Origin: JAJDAN01 sp046583095
GTDB taxonomy: Bacteria > Myxococcota_A > UBA9160 > UBA4427
Direction of reading: 5' to 3'
Assembly (NCBI GenBank): GCA_046583095.1
Contig: JAYGDB010000113.1
Span: 1 to 38,913 of the forward strand
Length of the DNA stretch: 38,913 nucleotides
Position numbers and translations under genes: made by a program. Shown here piece after piece: positions 15,726 to 24,395 of this stretch (the first letter of the stretch is position 1; each line of letters opens with the position of its first letter). The notes under the pieces were generated by a model. That model was not told the DNA's origin. It did no database searches and saw only the letters and a list, made by a program, of their open reading frames with translations.

Positions 15726-16730
15726 GTGAGCGAGAACCGACAGATCGTAATCGCATCGCTTCCGCGCGGCGCGCTGCAGGCTTCGGACTTCGAGCTTCGC
15801 ACGTCCAGCATCCCCGAAGCGGGCGACGGGGAAGTGATGTGTCGAACCCTTGCCTTCACGATCGGGGCCGGCCAGCGGGCGGGACTGCAGGGCAGCGCCA
15901 GTTATGCGGGCGCTCCGGAGACCGACCGGGTGATGGGCGGCGGCGGCGTTGCGCGCGTCGAGGTGAGCCATGCTCCGGGTTTCGCGCCGGGTGATCTCGT
16001 GGCAGGCGCCACCGGCTGGCAGGACTACTCGGTCCTCGCGGCACGTCAGCTCGCGAAGCTCGATCCCTCCGCTGACCCGGCTCTCCACCTGGGCACGTTG
16101 GGGACCAACGGCCTGACCGCCTACTTCGGCTTGCTCGAAGTCGGGCAAGCGCAGACGGGCGAGACCGTCGTGGTCTCGGCAGCCGCCGGATCGGTCGGCC
16201 ACACCGTCGGCCAGATCGCGAAGCTGAAGGGCTGCTACGTGGTGGGCGTCGCCGGCTCCGACGAAAAGTGCAAGATCCTCGTCAACGAGCTCGGCTTCGA
16301 CGCGGCTGTCAACTACAAATCCCCCGACTTCCGTGCAGACTTCAAGCAGGCCACCGAGAAGCGCATCGACGTCTACTTCGACAACACCGGGGGCGACATC
16401 CTCGGGAGCGCGCTGTTTCGAATGAACCTCCACGGACGCATCGTCTGTTGCGGCGCGGTGAGCCAGTACGACACCTCGAACCCGGGCCCAGGCCCCCGCG
16501 GCATCCCCGGCCTGCTCGTAAACAACCGCGTGCGCATGCAGGGCTTCCTGGTCTTCGAATACGCCTCTCGCTACGACGAGGCTCGCGCCGAACTACAGAC
16601 CTGGGTCGACAGCGGACAACTCGTCTCGCGAGTCACGGAGTTCGACGGCCTCGAGCAAGCCGGCAATGCTTTCGTCGAGATGCTGGGCGGAGGCACCGTG
16701 GGCACGACGATCGTTCGCGTGGCCGACTGA
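15726..16730 (+). CDS. NADP-dependent MDR oxidoreductase (alkenal/enone reductase-like)
   Basis: A 334-aa zinc-free medium-chain reductase of the leukotriene-B4-dehydrogenase / prostaglandin reductase / CurA group, which reduces the double bond of alpha,beta-unsaturated aldehydes or ketones. The nucleotide motif is AAAGSVG at about residue 156. The characteristic NTGGD, NLHGRIVCCGAVSQY and GFLVFEYA segments follow. There are no zinc-ligand cysteines. The GTG start at 15726 is preceded by AGGAG at good spacing. Likely monocistronic, divergent from the PQQ dehydrogenase. Confidence 0.92.
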   Translation: MSENRQIVIASLPRGALQASDFELRTSSIPEAGDGEVMCRTLAFTIGAGQRAGLQGSASYAGAPETDRVMGGGGVARVEVSHAPGFAPGDLVAGATGWQDYSVLAARQLAKLDPSADPALHLGTLGTNGLTAYFGLLEVGQAQTGETVVVSAAAGSVGHTVGQIAKLKGCYVVGVAGSDEKCKILVNELGFDAAVNYKSPDFRADFKQATEKRIDVYFDNTGGDILGSALFRMNLHGRIVCCGAVSQYDTSNPGPGPRGIPGLLVNNRVRMQGFLVFEYASRYDEARAELQTWVDSGQLVSRVTEFDGLEQAGNAFVEMLGGGTVGTTIVRVAD

Positions 16731-16784
16731 ACTGTCGCTCCAACAGAAAGCGCGATAGCTTGAAACTCTTTAGAGGATTTGGGA

Positions 16785-17093
16785 ATGAGAGGATTTCTCC
16801 TCGTCGTCGCTTACGTGATGATCTACAGCACGCCTATCCAATTGGGCTTCATCGCTTGGAGTTCCTGGGTCGTGCTCACCACGGACGAAACGATCCTCTC
16901 CCTGAGCAATGATGTCTTTCTAAGGGACTACCTTCCTGTCTTCTACAGTTATTTGAAGCCCTGGCTCTACAGCTTCCTCTGGAATCCCTGGATGGATTTC
17001 GTGTTTTCTCTACCGATTGTTCTCCATGCTTCACTCAAGGCCGTGGTGAATACCTGGCTCGGTTTCTGGTTGTTGCCCATCGCAAGGAAGTAG
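16785..17093 (+). CDS. Small hydrophobic membrane protein, no recognised family
   Basis: A 102-aa protein rich in Trp, Phe, Tyr and Leu, with probable membrane helices near residues 3-30, 50-68 and 70-95. It ends in PIARK. ATG 16785 follows AGAGGA; a TTG two codons earlier is the alternative. Base composition is visibly lower in GC than the neighbours (near 50%), and codons such as TTT, TAT and TCT are common, so recent acquisition or relaxed selection is possible. No homologue comes to mind. Confidence 0.6.
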   Translation: MRGFLLVVAYVMIYSTPIQLGFIAWSSWVVLTTDETILSLSNDVFLRDYLPVFYSYLKPWLYSFLWNPWMDFVFSLPIVLHASLKAVVNTWLGFWLLPIARK

Positions 17094-17159
17094 CTTCGGA
17101 CCGACCGAAACGCCCGGCCGCCGAGCCTTTCACCCAGTTCTAAGCCCACTTGACGCATT

Positions 17160-17175
17160 CCCTACTATCGTAGGG
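17160..17175. promoter_or_regulatory. 16-bp inverted repeat upstream of the TerB-like gene
   Basis: CCCTAC, TATC, GTAGGG: a perfect 6-bp inverted repeat with a 4-bp centre, 68 bp upstream of the TerB-like ATG and 66 bp after the small membrane-protein gene. There is no following T-run, so an operator is more likely than an intrinsic terminator. Confidence 0.35.
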
Positions 17176-17243
17176 GGCCAAGCCGGGAAGGCACCATCGG
17201 CAAGATCATGATTCACTACCCCTGATTTCACGGGAGATCACCC

Positions 17244-17804
17244 ATGGCCAAGGACGCCTTAGACGAGCGCCGAATAGCCCTCGAGGAAGCCTTCTTCTAC
17301 AAGCAGAACAAAGAAAAGCTCGAGGCTTTCAAGGCCAAGCGCGCGCAGGCCAGTCGGGTCGAAGCGCTGGCTTCCGCCTCGGGCCTGCAAGACCCTGCCG
17401 TTCTCGAAGCCCTCGACGAACTCGGGGTGACACCCATCGCACTCGCGGCGATCAAGCTCGTCCCGCTGGTGGCGGTAGCCTGGGCAGACGGCAAGCTGGA
17501 CGAAGAGGAACGAGCTGCCATCCTCTCTGCCGCGGTCAAGGCAGGCATCCAAGGCGATAGCGAGGCAGGCGCACTGCTCGAAGGGTGGCTGAGCGAAGCC
17601 CCCGAGGCCAGCTTGGTCGACACCTGGAAGGCCTATGTGGGAAGCCTCAAGGGCACACTCCAAGCCAACGCCCTCGCCTCTCTGAAGGAAGATGCCATTG
17701 GCGGTGCGCGTAATGTCGCCGAAGCAGCCGGCGGCATCCTCGGCATCGGAAGCGTGAGTGGCTCCGAAAAGGCCGTGCTCGAAGACCTCGCATCGGCCTT
17801 TTGA
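17244..17804 (+). CDS. TerB-like domain protein
   Basis: A 186-aa soluble protein. A charged helical N-terminus (about residues 1-50) is followed by a TerB/DUF533-like region around residues 75-105. That region has the acidic, metal-binding-like WADGKLDEEERAAI segment, which is the hallmark of the family. The C-terminal third is Ala/Gly-rich with GGILGIGS. TerB-like proteins are linked to tellurite or membrane-stress responses and to metal sensing, but most are uncharacterised. GGGAG lies upstream of the ATG. It is probably transcribed alone and ends about 60 bp before a terminator that serves the opposite strand. Confidence 0.75.
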   Translation: MAKDALDERRIALEEAFFYKQNKEKLEAFKAKRAQASRVEALASASGLQDPAVLEALDELGVTPIALAAIKLVPLVAVAWADGKLDEEERAAILSAAVKAGIQGDSEAGALLEGWLSEAPEASLVDTWKAYVGSLKGTLQANALASLKEDAIGGARNVAEAAGGILGIGSVSGSEKAVLEDLASAF

Positions 17805-17863
17805 GGCTCCGCGCCGGGAGGCACGCGAAGGGGCTCCGGCTTCGGCCCCCGACACCCCCAACG

Positions 17864-17896
17864 AAAACGCCCGCGGCAGAAGTGGCCCGGGGCGTT
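17864..17896 (-). terminator. Intrinsic terminator for tRNA-Arg
   Basis: On the minus strand, 10 nt after the tRNA end, AACGCCC pairs with GGGCGTT around a loop of about 17 nt that has a little internal pairing. TTTT follows directly. It may also slow transcription arriving from the TerB-like gene on the other strand. Confidence 0.6.
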
Positions 17897-17905
17897 CTGA
17901 AATCC

Positions 17906-17983
17906 TGGCGCCCCCGAGAGGATTCGAACCTCTGACCCCCGGTTTAGGAAACCGATGCTCTATCCATGCTGAGCTACGGGGGC
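17906..17983 (-). tRNA. tRNA-Arg (anticodon CCT)
   Basis: Full cloverleaf on the minus strand. Acceptor stem GCCCCCG/CGGGGGC, D-stem GCTC/GAGC, anticodon stem TCGGT/ACCGG with loop TTCCTAA (anticodon CCT, reads AGG), T-arm AGAGG-TTCGAAT-CCTCT, discriminator G and an encoded CCA. It lies 40 bp downstream of the SagB-type gene on the same strand. Confidence 0.95.
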
Positions 17984-18023
17984 GCGCTGGGAAGCTGGGA
18001 GCGTAGACGATTCGGGAGAGCCG

Positions 18024-19535
18024 TCACGCCTCGCGTCCCGCGAGGGTCAGGTGCAGGACCGCACGCTCCCGTCCATCCAGGTCGAGCAGTCCATTCAGGT
18101 CGTCGTCCCGAAACGCGGCGAGGTTTCGGGCGGCCAGGCCCGCCGCTTCTGCGGCCAGGTAGATGCGCTGGCCGATGCCACCCGCCTCGATCAGCAGATC
18201 GCGATAGCCGCGCTCGCCCAGGGCCTCGATCGCGGGTCGCAGGTTGCCGACCACGAAGAAGGCCACCGCACAGGCGCCCGCCTTGTCCTGGCCCAGGCAG
18301 CTGCGGACGAGTGACTCGCGCAGATCGGCCTTGCGCAACGAAACGAGCTGAACATCAGCCGGCGTGCAGCGATACAGGCCGGGCTCCAGGGCCGCGACGC
18401 GGTGCACCGCGAGCAGCAACTCCAACTCCGGGGCCCGGGTGAGCGCCGGATGGCCCACGGCCACGTCCAGGATCCAGTCGAGCACGTCTCGCGGCAGCTT
18501 GCGGTCTGCGAAGCGCTGCGCCGAGCGTCGATCCCGGATGCAGGTCTCGACGGTCTGCGGGGGCCGGAGCGTCAGCGGAGCACCTCGGGCCGCGGCCGTG
18601 CGGACGTCCGCGTTCGAAGCAACGTGGGCGCCTTCCACCAGGCAGCTGCTCGCGTGATAGCGCTCGGTGTCTCCCCAACCCGCAGGCGCGTTCTTCACCT
18701 CGCTGAAGCTCCGCACCCGCGGCGACGGCGTCCCTTGGCCGGCATGACCGACCGCGTGCACCGCGCAGACGGCCTCGCGGCGCCCGTCGATCCCGAGCAG
18801 TTCGCCCAAACGCTCGTCGTGGAAGCGAAGCGGTGCGGTGTCCACCAGCCCCGCCGAGCGCGCCGCCAGGCGCAGGTTCTCGCCGATGTGGCCCGTATCG
18901 ATCAACGCGTATCGGTAGGCCCGGTTCGCATAGCGCCAGCCGTAGCGTCCAAAGACGTTCGTCAACAGCACAACGGCTGGCGCACTCGAGAGCTGGCCCG
19001 GCCGCTCGAGGGCCCCGCTGACCGCATCGAGCCGCGGGCCTGACCGAATCGGCACCAACGCGTGGCCGGGGGGCGCGTAGTAGTAGACACCGGGCTCTAG
19101 GCCCGTCACACGCTGGGCAATGACGTAGATCTCTCCCGCGTACAACGCGCCGGCGGAAGGGGCGGCCCGCAGGATCGGTTTCTGGGTCACCCCGTTCGTG
19201 AACTGCAGCAGTCGCGAAAGCTCGGCCAGGCCGAGCGGCTGCTTCGCGAACCCGTCGGCCACCTGGAAGCCGTCGATCACGTCGACCAGGGGGCGTTCCC
19301 CGGGACTCGTGGGGGCGGGTAGCGCGATTCGTTCGTGCCCCGCGTACGCCTTCACGCGTCGCCACTTGCGGCTCGTCGGCCACCACTTGCGGCCAACCGG
19401 GCCCAAGCGGGTGTTTCGGGTTTGCTGGTGGATCTCGCACGTCCACTCGGGCTTGGCGGCGCGAGCGTTGCCGCCGGCAAGCCAGGCGGTCGTCGCGGCC
19501 AGCACCCGCATGAATCCGCGGCGATCGATCCTCAT
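18024..19535 (-). CDS. Tat-exported double-domain SagB/ThcOx-type nitroreductase-fold dehydrogenase
   Basis: A 503-aa protein with a twin-arginine signal (RRGFMR at residues 5-10, then a hydrophobic stretch and an Ala-rich cleavage region near 27). Two SagB-type nitroreductase-fold domains follow, about residues 85-265 and 325-500. Each has the family's GLEPG-Y-Y/C start (GLEPGVYYY and ALEPGLYRC), a helix with DTGH or EAGG, and an RNLAAF/DTAPLRF-like segment. SagB relatives are FMN enzymes that oxidise azolines to azoles in peptide natural products, but no peptide or cyclodehydratase gene is here. It is 7 bp after apt. Export through Tat fits a folded flavoprotein. Substrate unknown. Confidence 0.85.
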   Translation of the reverse strand: MRIDRRGFMRVLAATTAWLAGGNARAAKPEWTCEIHQQTRNTRLGPVGRKWWPTSRKWRRVKAYAGHERIALPAPTSPGERPLVDVIDGFQVADGFAKQPLGLAELSRLLQFTNGVTQKPILRAAPSAGALYAGEIYVIAQRVTGLEPGVYYYAPPGHALVPIRSGPRLDAVSGALERPGQLSSAPAVVLLTNVFGRYGWRYANRAYRYALIDTGHIGENLRLAARSAGLVDTAPLRFHDERLGELLGIDGRREAVCAVHAVGHAGQGTPSPRVRSFSEVKNAPAGWGDTERYHASSCLVEGAHVASNADVRTAAARGAPLTLRPPQTVETCIRDRRSAQRFADRKLPRDVLDWILDVAVGHPALTRAPELELLLAVHRVAALEPGLYRCTPADVQLVSLRKADLRESLVRSCLGQDKAGACAVAFFVVGNLRPAIEALGERGYRDLLIEAGGIGQRIYLAAEAAGLAARNLAAFRDDDLNGLLDLDGRERAVLHLTLAGREA

Positions 19536-19542
19536 GCGCGAC

Positions 19543-20082
19543 TCAGTAGTGGATCACGGAGTGGAAGGGCTCGACGTCGACGAGCTTGCGGCCTTCCAGA
19601 AAGCTCAACTCGATCAAGAACGCGCAGCCGGCCACGGTTGCACCGACTTGTCGTACCAACGCCACCGTCGCCTGGGCGGTGCCGCCCGTCGCGATCAGAT
19701 CGTCCACCACCAGCACGCGGTCGTTCGCCGACAGGGCGTCGACGTGCATCTCGACGTGGTCGGTACCGTACTCGAGTTCGTAGCTGGCCGAGATCGTCTC
19801 GCCCGGCAGCTTGCCCGGTTTGCGAACCGGAATGAACCCGACGTCGAGGGTCAGGGCGACGGGCGCCCCGAAGATGAAGCCCCGAGCCTCGGTGCCGACC
19901 ACGTAGTCGATCCGGGCTTCGGTGAAGGGCTCGGCAAGTGCCTGGATTGCGAGCTTCAGTGCCGCGGGATTGGCGAGCAGTGGCGTCAGGTCGCGGAACA
20001 GGATCCCGGGCTTGGGGAAGTCCGGGATGTCTCGGATGTACCTGCGAAGCTCGGCTTCGGGCTCGAGGGGGGAGGTTCCCAT
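19543..20082 (-). CDS. apt: Adenine phosphoribosyltransferase
   Basis: A 179-aa purine-salvage enzyme that joins adenine and PRPP to AMP and pyrophosphate in the cytoplasm. The PRPP-binding loop VLVVDDLIATGGT is at about residues 122-134. The N-terminal PDFPKPGILFRDLTPLL and the GTEARGFIFG segments are diagnostic, and the length is normal. The ATG lies 1 bp after the stop of the LysM/M23 gene (TGA-G-ATG), so translation is coupled. The gene downstream follows by 7 bp. Enzyme identity is firm; its place in an envelope/SagB operon is probably for expression rather than function. Confidence 0.97.
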   Translation of the reverse strand: MGTSPLEPEAELRRYIRDIPDFPKPGILFRDLTPLLANPAALKLAIQALAEPFTEARIDYVVGTEARGFIFGAPVALTLDVGFIPVRKPGKLPGETISASYELEYGTDHVEMHVDALSANDRVLVVDDLIATGGTAQATVALVRQVGATVAGCAFLIELSFLEGRKLVDVEPFHSVIHY

Positions 20083-20083
20083 C

Positions 20084-20803
20084 TCAGGGAAGGTAGAGCA
20101 TCGGATCCCGGGCAGACTCCCGCTTGCGAATCTCGAAGTGCAGGTGAGGCCCAGTAGACCGGCCGCTGGTTCCGACCAGGGCGATCTTCTGGCCCTTCTC
20201 GACGAACTGCCCCTTCGTAACGAGGGTCTTGCTCGCGTGGGCGTAGACGCTGCGATAGTGCCCCGCGTGCTTGAGGATCACCGCGTTGCCGTAGGCGCTC
20301 AGGCGTCCGCTGTGGATCACGCGTCCCGCCTCGGCGGCCTGGATCGGTGTGCCCCGCTTGGCACCGAGATCGAGGCCCTCGTGGGGGCGCCCTCCCCGGC
20401 GCCCGAAGCGCGAAGTGATCTTCGCCCGAACCGGCCAGGCAAACGACAGGTTCGAGGACCGGCGTAGATCCAGCCGGGCCAACCGGCGGGCCTCCGAGAC
20501 ACGGCCCGGGCGCATCGCCCGGCGTGACGACACCGACCGGGCGTTCGAGGGGGGGCGCGGGATCCACAGCTTCGTCCCCACGCGGATACCGCGCACATCG
20601 TGGATCCGATTCGTCTTGGCGAGCACGGCTGTGGGTACGCGGTAGCGCTGACCGATCCGGTAGAGGTTCTCGCCACGCTGCACTTCGTGGTAGAAGCCGC
20701 TGCCCTTACCCGATGCGCAGGCCAACCCGATCCCGAGCGCGCAGAGCAGCACCCAACCCAGGATCCGGGTCGTCCGGGCGCACGCGGCTCTGTGGTGGAG
20801 CAT
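20084..20803 (-). CDS. LysM domain / M23 metallopeptidase envelope protein (NlpD-like)
   Basis: A 239-aa exported protein. The N-terminal hydrophobic segment ends in a possible but imperfect lipobox (LAC). A LysM peptidoglycan-binding domain is at about 40-85 (GENLYRIGQRYRVP to LWIPRP), then an Arg-rich linker. A C-terminal M23 (LytM) domain follows from about 125. The zinc residues are present: HEGLD and the HLHFE motif, so it may be an active endopeptidase rather than an EnvC/NlpD-type inactive activator. ATG 20803 is preferred over a TTG at 20812. It is the first gene of the operon with apt and the SagB-type gene. Likely role: cell-wall remodelling or cell separation. Confidence 0.9.
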   Translation of the reverse strand: MLHHRAACARTTRILGWVLLCALGIGLACASGKGSGFYHEVQRGENLYRIGQRYRVPTAVLAKTNRIHDVRGIRVGTKLWIPRPPSNARSVSSRRAMRPGRVSEARRLARLDLRRSSNLSFAWPVRAKITSRFGRRGGRPHEGLDLGAKRGTPIQAAEAGRVIHSGRLSAYGNAVILKHAGHYRSVYAHASKTLVTKGQFVEKGQKIALVGTSGRSTGPHLHFEIRKRESARDPMLYLP

Positions 20804-21010
20804 CGGCTGCAAAGGGAATCCCCGTCGTCACCCGCGCATCGGCATCACGGAGCCGGCCCGCAAGTCGCAGGGGGGCCCATCAGCTTAGCACCCCGTCTCG
20901 GGCCGCCCGAGTTCACCCGGGGGGCGACTGGCCGAATGGCAGGGCCGCTTCGGCCGTTCTCGCGTCTAGGCCACCGGACGCTTCCCCCGCACCCCGGCTA
21001 GTCTCGGCGC

Positions 21011-23761
21011 ATGAGCGAATCGCTGAACGCGGTCTTGCCGGGGTGGCGATCGTGGCCCGTGGCCGTGCTTCTCGCCATGGCTCCGGTCGCGGCCTGGGGC
21101 GCGGGCTACGCGGAGCGCATCACACCCGAGAATGCCGCGGCCCGCAGGGTGCTCGGCAGCGACTCGACGGGCGGCATCGGCGACTGGGCGCTCGGCAACG
21201 GCCACCTGTGCGCAGTCATCTCGGATCCGAGCCACGAATCCCTGTTAACCGCAAAGGGCGGCGTGCTGGTCGATCTCGGCCGCTGCGGCCTGGCTCACGA
21301 CGAGTGGAACAGCCTCGAGACCCTGCTCAACATGTCCCGCGGCCAGATGCTGGGCGCCTCGGAGATCCGTGCAGAACCGGCCCGCCCCGACGGCTCGGTT
21401 GCAATCGTCGCGGGGACGCAGATGCTGGGCCTCGAGATCGAGACCCACTACGTACTGCACCCGGAGCGCCCCGATGCGCTCCGGATCGAGACGCGCGCCA
21501 CTCGCCTGCCCCCGGACGAAACCGCAGAGCGGGCGTTCCTCTTCGGTGACGTGGTCCTGCATGGCGGCCGGAACCTCGCGCCGTTCACGCTCGCCCTCGA
21601 CGCGGACTTCCGCGTGCGCGACGAGGGCAGCGTCGGTTTCCGGCATCCACCGGTCGATCCGGACGACCTGCTGACGATGCTGCGCGCGATCCTGCCCTCG
21701 AATCTAAACGTCCTCGTGGGGGGCGACACGCAGAAGCCCGGGGTCGCGTACGGGCTGCGCCTCCTCGGCGCCCAGCTCGTGTCTCCAGACGGGCACTCTC
21801 GGCCGCTCCCCCAGCTCGCGATCAACGGCGACAGCTTCACGATGCACGGGGTGTTCAGCCGCCCGCTCTGGCTCGGGGGCCCGGAGGTCGGCTGGTTCGA
21901 GCTGGCCCAGTCGCTGTTGATGGACATCGAGCCAGGCGAGACCCTCGTGCTCCAGCGGGAGATCTTCGTGGGCGCCCGCGGTGACGTGGCTGCGGTCACC
22001 GACCAGCTGTGGCCCGACGGACCCCTCGTGCGCGGGCGGGTCGCGCCTGCCGCGAGGCTGCACGTGGCGACGCGCGCGGGTACTCCGGTCACGCAAGCAC
22101 GCCCCGACGAGAGCGGACTCTTCGCGTTCCGGCTTCCCGAGCCGGGCGCCTACACGCTGCGGGTGTTGGCGCCGGCGGGGCGCTCCCTGGAGCGGTCGAT
22201 CGAGGTCGCAAGCTCGGGCCTCACAGTCGACGCCATCGAGCTACCGAAGACGGGCCGCGTCGCCCTGCCCCGCGGCCGGCCCATGCGGCTCGTGTTCGTT
22301 CCGAGCGACGGCGGCGAACCTCCCCACTTCGGCGACGACCTGCTGGGCTTCCGGATCGGCGGGGACCCCTATCGCGGCAGCAACGAGGGCCGCGACGTGG
22401 CGCTCGGAGGCATCGCGACAGACCCGACGGAAGTCTCCCTGCGGCCGGGCCGGTACCGGATCCTGGCAACCCGAGGACCCGAGTTCACGTTGACCGAGAC
22501 CTGGCTCGACGTGCCGGCGGGCAAGCTCGTAGCCCTGCGGATCGACTCACCGAAGCGCGTCCACGACCATCCGGGCTGGATCGCCGCCGACCTGCACGTT
22601 CACAGCGAGTGGAGTGACGACTCGACCTTCCCGGTCACGTCTCAACTGGCGGCTTTCGCGGCGGAAGGCGCCGATCTGATCGTCTCCACCGAGCACGATC
22701 GCGTCGTCGACTACGCGCCGCTGATCCAGCGCCTGGGTCTCGGCGGGCGCATCCGCAGCCTCGTCGGGCTCGAGGTCACGAGCAGCGCGGAAAGTGAAGC
22801 GTCACCCGAGACAGCCGGACACGCCAACGTATTTCCGCACCCCTACGAGCCCCTGGCCTTTCGCGGCGGCGCCATCCGAGGCGAGGGAAGGCGCTTCCGA
22901 GCCATCGTCGCCGATACCCGGGCCCTGCCCGGCGGTGCGCTGCTGCAGCTCAATCACGCCCGTTCCAAGCACGGCCAGAAGGCCGATCTCAACTACTTCA
23001 CACACCTGGGCGTCGCCGGAGAGGCCTTCGAGCCGACGCGGCCCCTCGAGAGCTGGCCCAACCGGCTGCTCCTCGAACCGGATCCCGAGACCGGCCTTCG
23101 CGATATCGACTTCGACATCATGGAACTGTTGAACGGGAGTTCGATGACGCAGTATCGCGCGCTGCAAGCAGACTGGATTTCGCTGTTGCTCCAGGGGACC
23201 TTCCGAGCGGCGGTCGCGAACAGCGACTCCCACTCGCGCCGCGAACTGATCGGCTATCCGCGTACCTACGTGCGGGTTCCGGGCGACTTTCGAACGGAGG
23301 CGTTCATCGGCGCTCTGCGCGCGGGAAACGCCTACGGGAGCACGGGGCCGCTGCTCGACGTGGCATTGCTGAATGCCGAGGGAGTGCGAACGGGGCTCGG
23401 GGGTTTGCACCGCGGGCCACGGGGAACCCTCGCAGTCACCGTGCGCGCCGCGCCCTGGGTGCCCATCTCCCGACTCCGGGTGTGGTGGAACGGCGCGGCG
23501 ATCCACCAGGGAGACATCACACCCGGAACACCCATCGAGCTTCCACTTCGCTTCGAGCAGGACGGCTTCGTCACCCTGGAGGTGTCGGGCGAGGCCACCG
23601 GCGACTATGCGGTCGTGGTCCGCGGATTCGTTCCGCTGGCCTTCACGAATCCGATCTTCGTCGATGCCGACGGAGATGGACGCTTCAGCGCACCTGGACT
23701 GTCGGAACCTCGACTCCCGATCCTCTCGCCCCAACCCGGAGGTCGCCCGGAATCTCGCTGA
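21011..23761 (+). CDS. Exported CehA/McbA-type PHP metallohydrolase
   Basis: A 916-aa secreted or periplasmic protein. The signal peptide covers about residues 13-33. A long N-terminal region of beta character (about 35-510) includes a carboxypeptidase-regulatory-like/Ig-like stretch near 335-420. From about residue 527 comes the PHP-type metallohydrolase domain, with DLHVHSEWSDD, STEHD, GHANVF, LNHAR and NSDSH metal-ligand segments. This is the CehA/McbA group, known from carbaryl hydrolase and related hydrolases, but most members have unknown substrates. ATG 21011 has no strong ribosome site. The 3' end overlaps the convergent gene at 23685 by 77 bp. Probably monocistronic. Confidence 0.88.
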   Translation: MSESLNAVLPGWRSWPVAVLLAMAPVAAWGAGYAERITPENAAARRVLGSDSTGGIGDWALGNGHLCAVISDPSHESLLTAKGGVLVDLGRCGLAHDEWNSLETLLNMSRGQMLGASEIRAEPARPDGSVAIVAGTQMLGLEIETHYVLHPERPDALRIETRATRLPPDETAERAFLFGDVVLHGGRNLAPFTLALDADFRVRDEGSVGFRHPPVDPDDLLTMLRAILPSNLNVLVGGDTQKPGVAYGLRLLGAQLVSPDGHSRPLPQLAINGDSFTMHGVFSRPLWLGGPEVGWFELAQSLLMDIEPGETLVLQREIFVGARGDVAAVTDQLWPDGPLVRGRVAPAARLHVATRAGTPVTQARPDESGLFAFRLPEPGAYTLRVLAPAGRSLERSIEVASSGLTVDAIELPKTGRVALPRGRPMRLVFVPSDGGEPPHFGDDLLGFRIGGDPYRGSNEGRDVALGGIATDPTEVSLRPGRYRILATRGPEFTLTETWLDVPAGKLVALRIDSPKRVHDHPGWIAADLHVHSEWSDDSTFPVTSQLAAFAAEGADLIVSTEHDRVVDYAPLIQRLGLGGRIRSLVGLEVTSSAESEASPETAGHANVFPHPYEPLAFRGGAIRGEGRRFRAIVADTRALPGGALLQLNHARSKHGQKADLNYFTHLGVAGEAFEPTRPLESWPNRLLLEPDPETGLRDIDFDIMELLNGSSMTQYRALQADWISLLLQGTFRAAVANSDSHSRRELIGYPRTYVRVPGDFRTEAFIGALRAGNAYGSTGPLLDVALLNAEGVRTGLGGLHRGPRGTLAVTVRAAPWVPISRLRVWWNGAAIHQGDITPGTPIELPLRFEQDGFVTLEVSGEATGDYAVVVRGFVPLAFTNPIFVDADGDGRFSAPGLSEPRLPILSPQPGGRPESR

Positions 23762-24395
23762 AGCGGGCCTCACCCACTGCCGAGAAGGTCTCGAAGCGCT
23801 TTACCGGGGAGTCGATCGAGAGAACTCCGACGGCGTTCACGTAGCCGCGGCGCGCATCGTAGCGCCGCGGGGGTACCGCCTGGCACCGATGGCTCTGGAC
23901 GTCCTGACAATATCCGATCAGGTCGCGACCGAAGACACGTCGTGCGGGCCGGAAGCCGCCGGGCCGTGTCGTTGCCATCCGCGCCTCGACCTTTGCCTCG
24001 ATTTCGCGCTTCAAGAAGCCCCAGTTGATCGTGTACGAGAAGGCGCCCGAGAACTCCGCCGAAAGCACATCGCCGCTCTCCCGATCGAACACCCAGAGAA
24101 AGTCGCTGAAGCTGCCGGCCACGGGATCGTTTTCCCGAAACAGGTTCTTCTCGAGGACGTCTCCATCCACCCGGACCGTCAGGTGTCCACGTTTATCCGG
24201 CTCCAGCCAGGCCACGAACGGCCTCGTCCAGACGCCGTCGAGAAGGTCTGGCCGATCGCTCGGGGAGTTTTCGAATTGGACGACGACCCAGCGAGGGTTG
24301 GGATCATCGAGCCGCATCGGCTCTGCCGAAAAGGCAGCCAATGGACAGATCAGGGCCAGCCACCACAGGCCCCACCGAGCCGCGTGCCAGAACAT
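23685..24395 (-). CDS. Secreted protein of unknown function
   Basis: A 236-aa protein with a signal peptide (Trp/Leu-rich core, cleavage near FSA-E). The mature part starts with a strand-rich region, includes an FDRESGDVLS turn, then a basic segment with two Cys (about 165-175, around GYCQDVQSHRC) that may form a disulfide. No family recognised. ATG 24395 is chosen because the signal peptide starts there and GGGAAG lies upstream; a TTG at 24455 is the alternative. Its last 77 bp are antisense to the end of the metallohydrolase gene. Coding is likely from its export signal and normal composition. Confidence 0.65.
   Translation of the reverse strand: MFWHAARWGLWWLALICPLAAFSAEPMRLDDPNPRWVVVQFENSPSDRPDLLDGVWTRPFVAWLEPDKRGHLTVRVDGDVLEKNLFRENDPVAGSFSDFLWVFDRESGDVLSAEFSGAFSYTINWGFLKREIEAKVEARMATTRPGGFRPARRVFGRDLIGYCQDVQSHRCQAVPPRRYDARRGYVNAVGVLSIDSPVKRFETFSAVGEARFSEIPGDLRVGARGSGVEVPTVQVR

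Noticed and set aside
17906..17983. tRNA-Arg as an integration site
   Set aside because: No integrase, direct repeat of the tRNA 3' end or foreign island lies next to it.
18024..19535. A thiazole/oxazole-modified peptide biosynthesis cluster around the SagB-type gene
   Set aside because: No precursor peptide, YcaO cyclodehydratase or exporter is present; the neighbours are apt and an envelope peptidase.
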